Source: Desulfocapsa sp. (GTDB lineage Bacteria; Desulfobacterota; Desulfobulbia; Desulfobulbales; Desulfocapsaceae). Taken from it: a stretch of 13,328 nt of DNA. Position 1 is the first letter of the stretch. Each line of letters starts with the position of its first letter. The translations under genes were made by a program, and so were the position numbers. A model generated the notes under the pieces. That model made no database searches. It was not told the origin of the DNA and worked only from the letters and a program-made list of their open reading frames with translations. Shown in pieces: positions 1-7,773 of the stretch. The stretch is taken from positions 1 through 13,328 of the forward strand of contig JAOZLI010000039.1 in the NCBI GenBank assembly GCA_029934915.1. The letters run 5' to 3'.

Positions 1-2372
1 TGATGCACTACCATGGCGGACACACTTAACTCCGGTACCATTTCCATTGAAGAACTGAGTGTTACACCTATTTCCTGAGGCTGCAGAAGTGTAAAAAGAG
101 GCTGCTGTAAATCAAGATCCGGGCAGGCTGAATAGCCGAAACTGTAGCGTTGCCCACTCTCTTTAATTCCTAACTCCTGTCGCATGCGTGTATGGGTGTG
201 TTGTGCCAAGGCCTCGGCTGCTTCCACACAAAAACCGTGAAAGAGGAGATACTCATGATATTTATCGCCGTCGTAGAGCTCTTTGCAGATTCTAGCCGGG
301 GCGTCTCCCAGGGTAGCGACAAAAAAGCCGATAAGATCGCTGCCTTGTTCTTGTTTACGGAAATAATCGACAAGACTTATCCCAGGTTCTCGTTTTTGTC
401 TGGGAAGAGGGAAGGCGATCTGCTCACTTTCTGAATGAACCAGAAGACTTTCATCCTTTCGTTCACAGGGGAACCAGCCGTAGACCACCTTTGGTCGCAG
501 CAGGTTCTCGGATACAATTCTCTGCTTAATAGCGTTGAATTCAGGGAGTACCGTGTCGTCCAGTAGCTTTTGATATTCTGCTTCATCGCGTTTTCCGCGT
601 TTGTAGCCCCAACGACCACGAAATAGTATTTGCTGGTTTAACTGATCGAGGAATTCTGAAGGCTTGGTTTCGATTATTTTTCTGCCGGTAAAAGGTGCCA
701 CCGGGATAGAATCAAGAATTTGTACCTCTGATTTTTTCTTTGCAGCGGCCTCTGACTGATTACCCGACTTTTTATTCCAGCTAGTGGAAACGAGAGTACC
801 TTTTTCAAAGTCCTGAATGGCTTTTAATCCGGTAAATGCATCGCGGCAATAAATGACAGGGCCGTCATAATCAGGAGCACAGTCACAGGCTACAAATTTC
901 TGGGTGAGGGCGGCGCCTCCAAGTAGAATAGGTAAACGTAATCCGGCAGCCCTGTATTTTTGCATACTTTCCTGCATAATCATGGCCGATTTCACCAGCA
1001 GACCACTAAGACAGATTATATTTATATCGGGATTGTTTTTTACAGTTTCGATAATGGTTTCGGCAGTGACTTTAATGCCGATATCTATAACTGTGTATCC
1101 GTTATTGCTGAGAATGATATTTACAAGATTTTTACCAATGTCGTGCACGTCTCCCTGCACGGTGGCCAGTAAAATCGTGGGCGCATCACTTCTATCACTC
1201 TTATCCATAAAGGGATCGAGGAAATCCACTGATTTACGCATAACCTCAGCAGACTGCAATACAAAGGGCAGCAGCATTTCCCCGGAACCAAAGAGTACGC
1301 CAACATCACGCATGGCGGACACCAAATGCTGATTGACTATTTCAAGGGCACTGTAGCGATCAAGCAGCATACGCAGAATATCAGGCAGGTCCTGCTGATT
1401 ACCACGCATGATTCGTTCACGGATAAGCTCTTCAGGAGAGAGCTCTTCATCTTCACTATCGTCCTCTGTTAAATCATGTTCTTCAAAGTATTGAATATAG
1501 CTCATAAGAGGCTGAGCATTAGTTTCGGTACGGTTGTAGAGTAAATCAAGCGCCAGTGCGGTTGCATCTTTATCGATTGATTCAAGGCTGATGCAGTTTG
1601 TTGGGTCTATAATCACAGCATCGAGGCCTGCTTCAACGGCTTCGTGCAGAAAAACTGCATTAAGAACCTTTCTTGCGGGTACCGGTAAACCAAATGAAAT
1701 GTTAGAAAGTCCTAGGATGGTATGACATCCGGGGAGTTCTTTCTTGATTCGCTTAATGGCATCCATGGTGGTTACTGCAGCATCTACCAGTTTAACATCA
1801 CCAGATCCGACAGTGAAGGTGAGGGGATCAAAAAAGAGCGCATCAGCTCCGATCTTGTATTCCTCTGTGACCAATTTGTAAATTCTTTTGGCGATTTTAA
1901 ATTTTGTTTCAGTGTCCATGGCCATACCATCTTCATCAATGGTGAGAGCGGTGACACATGCGCCATATTTTTTGACGAGTTTACAGATGGTATCAAGATT
2001 CTTTCCGCCATCTTCCAGGTTGATTGAATTGACAATGGCGCGACCCGGATAGGCTGCAAGTGCTTTAGCAATGGCAGATGGAGAGGTTGAGTCTATCATC
2101 AACGGTGCTTTTAAGGTCTTGCCATACATCTGAACCAGGGTAACCAGGTCTTTTTCTTCATCACGTCCTGCCCAGGCAGCACTGAGATCTACAACATGCG
2201 CACCAATTTGTTCCTGTTCCACTCCAACCTGCAGACAGCCCTCAAAATCGTCAGCAATAAGCAGTTCTCTAAAGCGTTTTGATCCAGTTGGGTTGGATCG
2301 CTCTCCAATGATTAAAGGGGCGGGGACTTGTTTTATATCGATGGCCTGATAAAGACTTGCAACCTGAATCAT
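1..2372 (-). CDS. metH: Cobalamin-dependent methionine synthase, pterin-B12-activation part of a split MetH (3' end beyond window)
   Basis: This protein carries the methyl-folate, cobalamin and reactivation functions of methionine synthase. I translated the open frame from the ATG at 2372 to the left edge (about 790 codons, no stop). Domains in order: a pterin-binding barrel (about 1-270, with LIIGERSNPTGSK near the N-terminus), a helical cobalamin cap (about 310-395), a B12-binding domain with the DxHxxG motif in GDVHDIGKN (D408, H410 as the lower Co ligand, G413), and a SAM-dependent activation domain (about 565-790) with YSFGYSACPDLD and SVSAMVVHH. By comparison with E. coli MetH only some tens of residues should be missing. 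The homocysteine/zinc domain is absent and is encoded by the preceding gene, whose stop overlaps this ATG by 4 nt. The start is fixed by AGGAGG 7 nt upstream. Family assignment is secure; the split is discussed in findings. Confidence 0.93.
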   Translation of the reverse strand, partial: MIQVASLYQAIDIKQVPAPLIIGERSNPTGSKRFRELLIADDFEGCLQVGVEQEQIGAHVVDLSAAWAGRDEEKDLVTLVQMYGKTLKAPLMIDSTSPSAIAKALAAYPGRAIVNSINLEDGGKNLDTICKLVKKYGACVTALTIDEDGMAMDTETKFKIAKRIYKLVTEEYKIGADALFFDPLTFTVGSGDVKLVDAAVTTMDAIKRIKKELPGCHTILGLSNISFGLPVPARKVLNAVFLHEAVEAGLDAVIIDPTNCISLESIDKDATALALDLLYNRTETNAQPLMSYIQYFEEHDLTEDDSEDEELSPEELIRERIMRGNQQDLPDILRMLLDRYSALEIVNQHLVSAMRDVGVLFGSGEMLLPFVLQSAEVMRKSVDFLDPFMDKSDRSDAPTILLATVQGDVHDIGKNLVNIILSNNGYTVIDIGIKVTAETIIETVKNNPDINIICLSGLLVKSAMIMQESMQKYRAAGLRLPILLGGAALTQKFVACDCAPDYDGPVIYCRDAFTGLKAIQDFEKGTLVSTSWNKKSGNQSEAAAKKKSEVQILDSIPVAPFTGRKIIETKPSEFLDQLNQQILFRGRWGYKRGKRDEAEYQKLLDDTVLPEFNAIKQRIVSENLLRPKVVYGWFPCERKDESLLVHSESEQIAFPLPRQKREPGISLVDYFRKQEQGSDLIGFFVATLGDAPARICKELYDGDKYHEYLLFHGFCVEAAEALAQHTHTRMRQELGIKESGQRYSFGYSACPDLDLQQPLFTLLQPQEIGVTLSSSMEMVPELSVSAMVVH

Positions 2373-3307
2373 GACAATTCCTCCTCACGTTTTGCAGGTA
2401 CTGCACCTTGCAGTGCGTCTACCAGCCCTTTGGTATGTTCAGGAGAAGTACCACAACATCCTCCAACAATAGAGACTCCTTTTTTAGTTACAAAATCATG
2501 CATATGCCGGCCATATTCTTCAGGAGTTAATGGATAGTGGGTTTTGCCGTTTAGCACTTCAGGCATTCCCTGGTTGGGAATACAGGAGACCCGTTTGGAC
2601 CAGTGTTTACAGAGGTAGTCGATCTGTGGTTCCATGTCTGTGGGGCCTGTGGCACAGTTAAGCCCTAAAGAAAAGACAGGGAATGGGGATATTGTTGCAC
2701 AAACAGCACCGATATCTGTACCAACCAGCATGGTGCCCTGTTGCTCAAAGGTTACCGATGCTAAAACCGGCAAATCAGTACCTGTTTTTTCAAGGAGATC
2801 AAAACAGGCGATAAGCACCGTTTTAATCTGCAGCAGATCCTGACAGGTTTCAATAATAAGCGCATCAACACCAGCATCAATCATGGATTGCATTTGCTCA
2901 GTTACTGTGGCAGCCAGGTCGGCAGGACTTATATGTCCAAGGATAGGCAGCTTTGTCGTGGGTCCGATGGAACCAATGACATAGCGTGGATCTTCAGCAG
3001 TGGAAAATTCGGCAACAGCTTTTTTGGCGTTGGCAATGGCAGCATGGTTTATTTCTTCAACTCTGTTTTCCAGACCATATTCAGCTAGAACCACAGAAGA
3101 AGCACCAAATGTGTTGGTCTCAACAACCATAGCACCTGCTCTTAGAAACTTGCGGTGGAGTTCCGTGATGGTCTCGGGGCTTGTGAGATTAAGGTATTCA
3201 TTACACCCTTCAAGGCCATCCCAGACGTTGCTGGGAATATCCATCGTTTGTAGAGTGGTTCCACAAGCGCCGTCAAATATAAGAAGTTTTTCTTCTGAAA
3301 AGCTCAT
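2369..3307 (-). CDS. Homocysteine S-methyltransferase domain protein (N-terminal part of split MetH)
   Basis: This 312-aa protein is a stand-alone homocysteine-binding, zinc-dependent methyltransferase barrel, the module that forms the N-terminal third of a full-length MetH. It would bind homocysteine thiolate on Zn and accept the methyl group from methylcobalamin held by the downstream gene product. Visible motifs are LIFDGACGTTLQ (9-20), ETNTFGAS (63-70) and the zinc ligands Cys218 (GLNCATG) and Cys284/Cys285 (GGCCGTSPEH). The early ATG is required because the conserved LIFDGACGTT strand begins at residue 9, although no good Shine-Dalgarno precedes it. It overlaps the pterin/B12 gene by 4 nt (ATGA), so the two are almost certainly one transcription and translation unit. 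A betaine- or S-methylmethionine-homocysteine methyltransferase is an alternative by domain alone, but the neighbour argues for MetH. Confidence 0.9.
   Translation of the reverse strand: MSFSEEKLLIFDGACGTTLQTMDIPSNVWDGLEGCNEYLNLTSPETITELHRKFLRAGAMVVETNTFGASSVVLAEYGLENRVEEINHAAIANAKKAVAEFSTAEDPRYVIGSIGPTTKLPILGHISPADLAATVTEQMQSMIDAGVDALIIETCQDLLQIKTVLIACFDLLEKTGTDLPVLASVTFEQQGTMLVGTDIGAVCATISPFPVFSLGLNCATGPTDMEPQIDYLCKHWSKRVSCIPNQGMPEVLNGKTHYPLTPEEYGRHMHDFVTKKGVSIVGGCCGTSPEHTKGLVDALQGAVPAKREEELS
2380..2385 (-). promoter_or_regulatory. Strong Shine-Dalgarno inside the end of the homocysteine-domain gene
   Basis: AGGAGG, read on the minus strand, lies 7 nt before the ATG at 2372 and within the last codons of the upstream gene. 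Together with the ATGA stop/start overlap it indicates coupled translation of two real genes rather than a sequencing frameshift. Confidence 0.75.
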
Positions 3308-3410
3308 AATAACAAGGTCTCGTTATAAAGTTATAAAGTATTAAAATGCAGTCTTGTGCGGTTTAAAAAATGCTAACATTTGCTTAATTTTAACCAGACA
3401 CTGCTGATTA

Positions 3411-3484
3411 AAGTGGAAAGTTTGTCAAGTACAGGCCAGCGAATCTGGGGTGCTATGCACTTTATAACTTTGAACTTTCCACTT
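3411..3484. repeat. 12-bp perfect inverted repeat with 50-bp spacer
   Basis: AAGTGGAAAGTT at 3411-3422 is the exact reverse complement of AACTTTCCACTT at 3473-3484. A second pair lies partly outside it: AAAGTTATAAAGT (3327-3339) and ACTTTATAACTTT (3459-3471), 13 bp and exact. The arms are low-complexity and AT-rich, so a regulatory role is possible but unproven. Confidence 0.6.
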
Positions 3485-3544
3485 ACAACTTGCGGGCTTA
3501 CCCGCATATACAAAGTAGCTAACATATTCCAATGGAAAAAAAGG

Positions 3545-3573
3545 TTAAAGTACTATCTGTGCTGTGCTACAAT
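3545..3573 (+). promoter_or_regulatory. Weak candidate sigma70 promoter for the histidine kinase
   Basis: TTAAAG (3545-3550) and TACAAT (3568-3573) are separated by 17 nt. The -10 matches consensus at five of six positions but the -35 at only about three. The predicted start near 3580 leaves a leader of about 50 nt before the ATG at 3633. Confidence 0.3.
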
Positions 3574-3632
3574 AGCAAACGGTATTAATTTTTATAAACA
3601 CCAAATTATCCATTACTTGCGATCTGTCAACC

Positions 3633-5456
3633 ATGCGTAATAAACTAAAATTTAATTCTGTCTGGTTTCGTAAAAGTGTTGTACGTGATCTTTTACTCTG
3701 GCTTGTTTTGTTTGTCGTTATCACTGCCAGTGTGAGCGCTGTTAGTTATTATGCTTATGCCAGGCATAAGATCAAAATGAAGATGAACCAACGGGCTGAT
3801 ACCCTTGTTACAGAACTTGCATCCATGCTGTCGGTGCCGCTCTATAATATAAATTATGACGGAGTCGAACATATCTGTAAAATCTATTTACAGGTTCCTG
3901 ACCTGGTTGCTGTGAGTGTAACTGGTGAGCAAGGTGAGGTTCTCTTTACTAAAATGGTTCCAACCAATAAAGGAATGAGCAGGGAAGTAGATGTAATGAG
4001 GGAAGAGCTTTTCCTTGGTCATGTCGAAATACTGATTTCCAGTAAAACCTTTGAACAACATCTGAGACATACCCTGGTTACCATTCTTTTCGTTGGCTTA
4101 CTTCTTATCTGTTGTACGGTTGCAGGGGTTTATATCATTATGCAGATTATTTTAATTCGTCCCCTGCAAAAGTTTAATGATGGCTTGCTGGCAATATCAG
4201 AAGGAGATTATTCTACCAGGCTCCAGGAAGTAAAACATGCCGATATGAATGCCTCTGTCGTTGCTGTAAACACCATGGCTGCAAAAATTGAAAAGCAAAT
4301 AATTGCTATGAGCAGGTCTAGAGATTTTCTCCAGAATGTGCTGGATTCGATGCCATCAATCATGATAGTTGTCGACCACGAAGGTCGCATAGCGAACATG
4401 AATTTAACAGCAGGGAAACTTGCTGACTGTGGAAAGGAGTGCGAAGGGAAACTTATTACCACGGTATTACCTGTTTTTGGAAATACAATTTTAACACATA
4501 TTTCTACTGCTATTTCGCAGCAAAAAAATATAAGTCTTGATCAGAATGAATGCCCCTCATTAGGCAAGAAAAAAAGTGCAGAAGTAACAATTTATCCATT
4601 GAAATCATCTGTCTCAAATGGTGCAGTTATACGAGTTGATGATATTACAGCAAGGATTCGTTTGCAGGAAGTAATGGTACATACCGAGAAAATGTTATCC
4701 ATTGGCGGACTGGGGGCTGGGATGGCTCATGAAATTAACAATCCATTGGGTGGGATCTTGCAAGCGACACAAAATATTGAAAGACGGCTGTCGAAGCAAC
4801 TCAAAAAAAATAACGAAGTTGCTCTTGATTGCGGTCTCGATATGGAGAGCATGCTGGATTATCTTGAGAAGCGAGAAATCTTTGCCATGGTAGCAGGGAT
4901 TAAAGAGGCAGGTCAGAGAGCTGCACAGATAATCCAAAATATGCTGCAGTTTTCACGTCGTGGTGAGACTGCCATTACATCTTGTTCCCTTGGTGAACTT
5001 CTTGATCGAACCATCGATCTTGCAAGGCATGATTTTAATCTGGAACGGAATTATGATTTTAGAAATTTTACGATTATTCGTAATTATCACCATGATATTT
5101 TGGTGGAATGCGCAAGAACTGAAATTGAACAGGTTTTGCTCAATCTTCTGAAGAATGCAGCTCAATCCTATAGCTTATCAGAAGGAAAGCAGGATGAAGA
5201 GCTGGCCATAACCATAAATGTTTTTACGGACGAGGACTATGTCAGCATTGAGGTCGTGGACAATGGGCCTGGTATGGATAAAAATGTGCAAAAACGGATT
5301 TTCGAACCTTTCTTCACAACCAAAAAAGTGGGGGAAGGAACGGGATTAGGACTTGCTGTTTGCTACTTTATTGTCGTTGATCATCATCGAGGGAAGCTTG
5401 AAGTGCGTTCAACTCCTGGGGAGGGCACCACCTTTACTGTGAAACTTCCACGTTAG
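3633..5456 (+). CDS. Membrane sensor histidine kinase (HAMP-PAS-HisKA-HATPase), orphan
   Basis: This 607-aa protein is a two-component sensor kinase. An inner-membrane helix (about 20-42) precedes an extracytoplasmic sensor of about 100 residues (45-145), then a second helix (about 147-172), HAMP (about 173-225), a PAS-like domain (about 230-340), a HisKA dimerisation domain with phospho-acceptor His366 in MAHEINNPLGG, and a HATPase domain. The HATPase shows an N box (LLNLLKNAA, N504/N508), G1 (DNGPG, 543-547), an F box (EPFFTTK) and G2 (GEGTGLGLA, 567-575). All catalytic motifs look intact. The HEINNPLGG H-box resembles NtrB/DctB-type kinases. No response regulator lies beside it, so its partner and ligand are unknown. 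The start has no clear Shine-Dalgarno, but the first transmembrane segment requires it. It converges on a BFD-like gene across a long inverted repeat. Confidence 0.92.
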   Translation: MRNKLKFNSVWFRKSVVRDLLLWLVLFVVITASVSAVSYYAYARHKIKMKMNQRADTLVTELASMLSVPLYNINYDGVEHICKIYLQVPDLVAVSVTGEQGEVLFTKMVPTNKGMSREVDVMREELFLGHVEILISSKTFEQHLRHTLVTILFVGLLLICCTVAGVYIIMQIILIRPLQKFNDGLLAISEGDYSTRLQEVKHADMNASVVAVNTMAAKIEKQIIAMSRSRDFLQNVLDSMPSIMIVVDHEGRIANMNLTAGKLADCGKECEGKLITTVLPVFGNTILTHISTAISQQKNISLDQNECPSLGKKKSAEVTIYPLKSSVSNGAVIRVDDITARIRLQEVMVHTEKMLSIGGLGAGMAHEINNPLGGILQATQNIERRLSKQLKKNNEVALDCGLDMESMLDYLEKREIFAMVAGIKEAGQRAAQIIQNMLQFSRRGETAITSCSLGELLDRTIDLARHDFNLERNYDFRNFTIIRNYHHDILVECARTEIEQVLLNLLKNAAQSYSLSEGKQDEELAITINVFTDEDYVSIEVVDNGPGMDKNVQKRIFEPFFTTKKVGEGTGLGLAVCYFIVVDHHRGKLEVRSTPGEGTTFTVKLPR

Positions 5457-5470
5457 TGAATGACTTTTTC

Positions 5471-5558
5471 CACCATGAAGAGCTTGAAGAACATGAAGAA
5501 AAGAACAATACAAGGTCAGTCAGTTTTTAACTTCATGTTCTTCATGCACTTCATGGTG
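5471..5558. repeat. 28-bp imperfect inverted repeat (long hairpin) at convergent gene ends
   Basis: The left arm (5471-5498) and the reverse complement of the right arm (5531-5558) agree at 26 of 28 positions, separated by 32 nt. Both begin CACCATGAAG and end GAAGAACATGAAG, and internally they show a 9-nt quasi-period (CATGAAGAG, CTTGAAGAA, CATGAAGAA). No T-tract follows either arm, so this is not a standard intrinsic terminator, although it could stall transcription from both sides. The right arm is translated as the C-terminal tail of the BFD-like gene. It may be a copy of a dispersed palindromic repeat; that is inference. Confidence 0.85.
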
Positions 5559-5747
5559 AGCCAGAAGTTCTGCTACTTTAACGCCGCAACGTCTCGATTC
5601 GCAGGAACCTCCACCAATGCCAGTGATACGTGCTATTTCTTCATAGTTTGCAGCACCCTGATCAATGGCCTCTTGGATTTTATAGAGTTTGATTCCTTTA
5701 CAGATGCAACCTGGTTTTAAGCGGGCAAGTATTTCTTTTTCAGTCAT
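5520..5747 (-). CDS. BFD-like [2Fe-2S]-binding protein
   Basis: A small protein (75 aa from the ATG at 5747; 78 aa if the in-frame GTG at 5756 is used). It matches the bacterioferritin-associated ferredoxin-like [2Fe-2S] fold: CxC (CICKG, Cys17/Cys19 in the 78-aa numbering), about 32 residues, then CxxxxC (SCESRRCG, Cys52/Cys57), with the GIGGGSC turn. Such proteins act as small iron-sulfur electron carriers or regulators; the partner here is not evident. I prefer the ATG because MTEKEILARLKPG is where family members usually begin. The last residues (HHEVHEEHEVKN) are unusually His/Glu-rich and are encoded by one arm of the inverted repeat, so they are probably a late addition. It lies just downstream of the carboxylase operon terminator, so it may depend on readthrough or its own promoter. 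Confidence 0.82.
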   Translation of the reverse strand: MTEKEILARLKPGCICKGIKLYKIQEAIDQGAANYEEIARITGIGGGSCESRRCGVKVAELLAHHEVHEEHEVKN

Positions 5748-5758
5748 TATAATCACAT

Positions 5759-5791
5759 AAAAAAAACCCTTTCATCATAAAGAGGAAAGGG
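5759..5791 (-). terminator. Intrinsic terminator of the carboxylase operon
   Basis: On the minus strand CCCTTTC (5791-5785) pairs perfectly with GAAAGGG (5773-5767) across an 11-nt loop. Eight T residues (5766-5759) follow immediately. It lies about 30 nt after the pycB stop and only 3 nt before the possible GTG start of the BFD-like gene. Confidence 0.85.
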
Positions 5792-5822
5792 CTTTTAGCG
5801 GTACTTTTAAAGAGATGTTAAA

Positions 5823-7730
5823 TTATTCATCAACATCTACTTTTAAGAGTTTATCACCAGGTTGCAGGGCATCACCAACTTTTGCTGATATGCCGGTAAC
5901 GATTCCGGCAATCTCAGAATTAATGGGAGTCTGCATTTTCATGGCTTCCATTACGGCAACTTTGTCACCTGCGGCAACCTCTTGTCCTTCTTCAACGCTT
6001 ATCTCACAGACGTTGCCGGCAAATGAAGCTCGCACGTCACCAGCCTTGGCGAGATCCAGGATCTCTTCCTTGGACATGGTAACAGGTCTTGCTGTTGCAC
6101 CCTCAGGTAAATCAGGCTCAAAATTATAAATTCTTTGATGATGATCCACGTAGAGGTAGACCGATGTAACTCCATCTTCAGAGACATTGGATGGTCCAAC
6201 TTCAACCATATGCTCTTTTCCGGTGTGATCAACAAAGGAAATGGTTTCTTCAGGATCGAAACCACCTTCACGAAGGAAGATTGAAGGAGGAAGAACATGG
6301 ACTTTACCAAATTTATCTTCAAATTTGAAGAATTCAACCGCATCATTGGGATGCTGCAGGTAGAGTACCAGTTGCTGGTCAGTGGGCTCTACACCAATTC
6401 TGTCGGTGAGAATCTCTTTTTCCTTGGTAATATCCATATCACCGATATCTTCAACGCCGCCTTCTTCTTCAAGAACCTTCTTCCAGTCAGAACCTAGAAC
6501 CTTCTCAAAGATCCACTCATCTGGCTCATAGAAAGGAAATGGACCATATTTTCCAAGAAGGAGATTACGTAAATCGCCAGATGGGTTGCCATAGCGTTCG
6601 CCACCTTCGACATTGGAAACAGCAGTTGTCCATAAAATCTGAGACCCTGGGGTCACAGACCAGTAATTACCAAGTTCCTTCTGAACTTTTGGCAACTCTT
6701 TGTGCAGGATATCGGGCATTTTATCAAGGAACCCGCCTTTAACAGCCTGCTCAAGACTGGAACCCATGGCTCCACCAGGTAATTTGTGGATTTGCACAGT
6801 GGGCTGAAAACCTTTGATCTGGGACTCGAACTGGTCATAGTGCTGGCGTTCGTCACGAATCACTTCAGATGTCTCAATTACTGCCGCTTCGTCAATGGTG
6901 GCAGCGTGATGTCCGAGATCTTTTAAGGTCTGGATAACGGTTAGAATTGGTGGAGGACCATAAAAACCGGTAAAAGAGGCGTCTGCTGCATCAACAATGG
7001 TTGCACCATTCTGTACAGCAGCAACAATTCGGCCAACATCATTACCATCGGTATTATGGCCATGATAATGGATGGGCAGAACAGGATATTTTTGACGAAT
7101 GGAATCAACCAACTCACCAATACGTTTAGGAGTTCCAAGGCCACCATGGTTTTTAATACAGAGAACGATATCTTCCCCTGTTACTTCAAGTATCTCTTTT
7201 ACTTTGCTAACATAGTATGCGTCGGTGTGCTCAGGGCCGGTTGAGAAGCAGATACAGGGCTCATTAATTTTTCCTGCTTTGCCAACTTCTTCAAACACGG
7301 CCTGCATATTGGGTATATAATTCATAAAGTCAAAGGTACGCCACACATCAACATACTTGGCGAATTCTTTGACGGTAAAACGAATTACATTCTGTGGATA
7401 TGGACGATAACCAAAAAGGTTTACACCACGGCAGAGCGTCTGAAACATGGTTGTGGGCATCTTCTCACGAAGAATTTCAAGCTTCAGAAAGGGGTCAACC
7501 TGTTTACGCAGGATATCCACATGAACAGAGGCGCCACCTGTAATTTCCAGGGAAAAATATCCTGCACGTTCTCTGGAGTCTGCAGCCATAAGCTCAGTAT
7601 GCAGCAGGATTCTGTTTTTAAAATCGGACTGGGAAAGGTCACGAGCGGTGTTGGTTATATGATAGCCGTCACTATTTTGTAACTGCTTAACCAAGTCTGC
7701 CGGTGATGTTCCTTGTACAATACGTTCCAT
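5823..7730 (-). CDS. pycB: Pyruvate/2-oxoacid carboxylase subunit B: carboxyltransferase plus biotinyl domain (OadA/PycB-like, divergent)
   Basis: This 635-aa protein has the OadA/PycB layout: an HMGL-like carboxyltransferase barrel (about 1-290), the PYC/OADA conserved domain (about 300-470) and a C-terminal biotinyl domain with the EAMKM biotin site (Lys598). It should move CO2 from carboxybiotin to a 2-oxoacid, most simply pyruvate to oxaloacetate. Metal ligands appear kept: Asp31 (RDLSQS), Lys193 (IKNHGG) and the HxHxH cluster His221/223/225. Several normally near-invariant stretches differ: RDLSQS for RDAHQS, IKNHGG for MKDMAG, FYGPP where pyruvate carboxylases have LTSQP, and LPGGAMG for PGGQ. 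The substrate is therefore not certain. Of two nearby ATGs (7736 and 7730) I choose the second because AGGA ends 6 nt before it, whereas it abuts the first. It follows the biotin carboxylase gene by 37 nt and ends before a strong terminator. Confidence 0.85.
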   Translation of the reverse strand: MERIVQGTSPADLVKQLQNSDGYHITNTARDLSQSDFKNRILLHTELMAADSRERAGYFSLEITGGASVHVDILRKQVDPFLKLEILREKMPTTMFQTLCRGVNLFGYRPYPQNVIRFTVKEFAKYVDVWRTFDFMNYIPNMQAVFEEVGKAGKINEPCICFSTGPEHTDAYYVSKVKEILEVTGEDIVLCIKNHGGLGTPKRIGELVDSIRQKYPVLPIHYHGHNTDGNDVGRIVAAVQNGATIVDAADASFTGFYGPPPILTVIQTLKDLGHHAATIDEAAVIETSEVIRDERQHYDQFESQIKGFQPTVQIHKLPGGAMGSSLEQAVKGGFLDKMPDILHKELPKVQKELGNYWSVTPGSQILWTTAVSNVEGGERYGNPSGDLRNLLLGKYGPFPFYEPDEWIFEKVLGSDWKKVLEEEGGVEDIGDMDITKEKEILTDRIGVEPTDQQLVLYLQHPNDAVEFFKFEDKFGKVHVLPPSIFLREGGFDPEETISFVDHTGKEHMVEVGPSNVSEDGVTSVYLYVDHHQRIYNFEPDLPEGATARPVTMSKEEILDLAKAGDVRASFAGNVCEISVEEGQEVAAGDKVAVMEAMKMQTPINSEIAGIVTGISAKVGDALQPGDKLLKVDVDE

Positions 7731-7773
7731 AGTCATTCCTTATTTTCTATCAGTTAATTCTTCTTTATATACC

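Larger units (their letters stand above)
3308..3632. other. Divergent intergenic region between split metH and the histidine kinase
   Basis: A 325-bp AT-rich spacer between divergent genes. It contains short inverted repeats (annotated separately), a weak AAATG-CTAA-CATTT hairpin near 3369, and a weak candidate promoter for the kinase. I looked for a recognisable SAM or cobalamin riboswitch on the metH side and could not see one. An 86-codon open frame across 3380-3640 resembles nothing I know and overlaps the kinase start, so I do not call it. Confidence 0.6.

Noticed and set aside
904..1332. 142-codon plus-strand ORF opposite metH
   Set aside because: It is antisense to the cobalamin-binding domain, whose DxHxxG motif is clearly on the minus strand, and it has no family features.
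2369..2385. Frameshift in a single metH
   Set aside because: The second gene has an ATGA overlap and a strong AGGAGG at ideal spacing, which a chance frameshift would not provide.
3368..3395. AAATG-CTAA-CATTT hairpin as a terminator or attenuator
   Set aside because: Only a 5-bp AT-rich stem; the T-run on the minus side is short and partly within the stem.
3308..3420. SAM or cobalamin riboswitch upstream of the methionine synthase pair
   Set aside because: Expected from function, but I could not find the conserved core of either class; only weak AT-rich hairpins are present.
3380..3640. 86-codon plus-strand ORF in the metH-kinase spacer
   Set aside because: No recognisable domain, no ribosome site, it crosses the spacer inverted repeats and overlaps the kinase start.
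5815..6129. 104-codon plus-strand ORF opposite the biotinyl domain
   Set aside because: Antisense shadow of the well-conserved EAMKM biotinyl domain of pycB.
7728..7736. ATG at 7736 as the pycB start
   Set aside because: AGGA abuts it with no spacing, while the ATG at 7730 has a normal 6-nt spacer.
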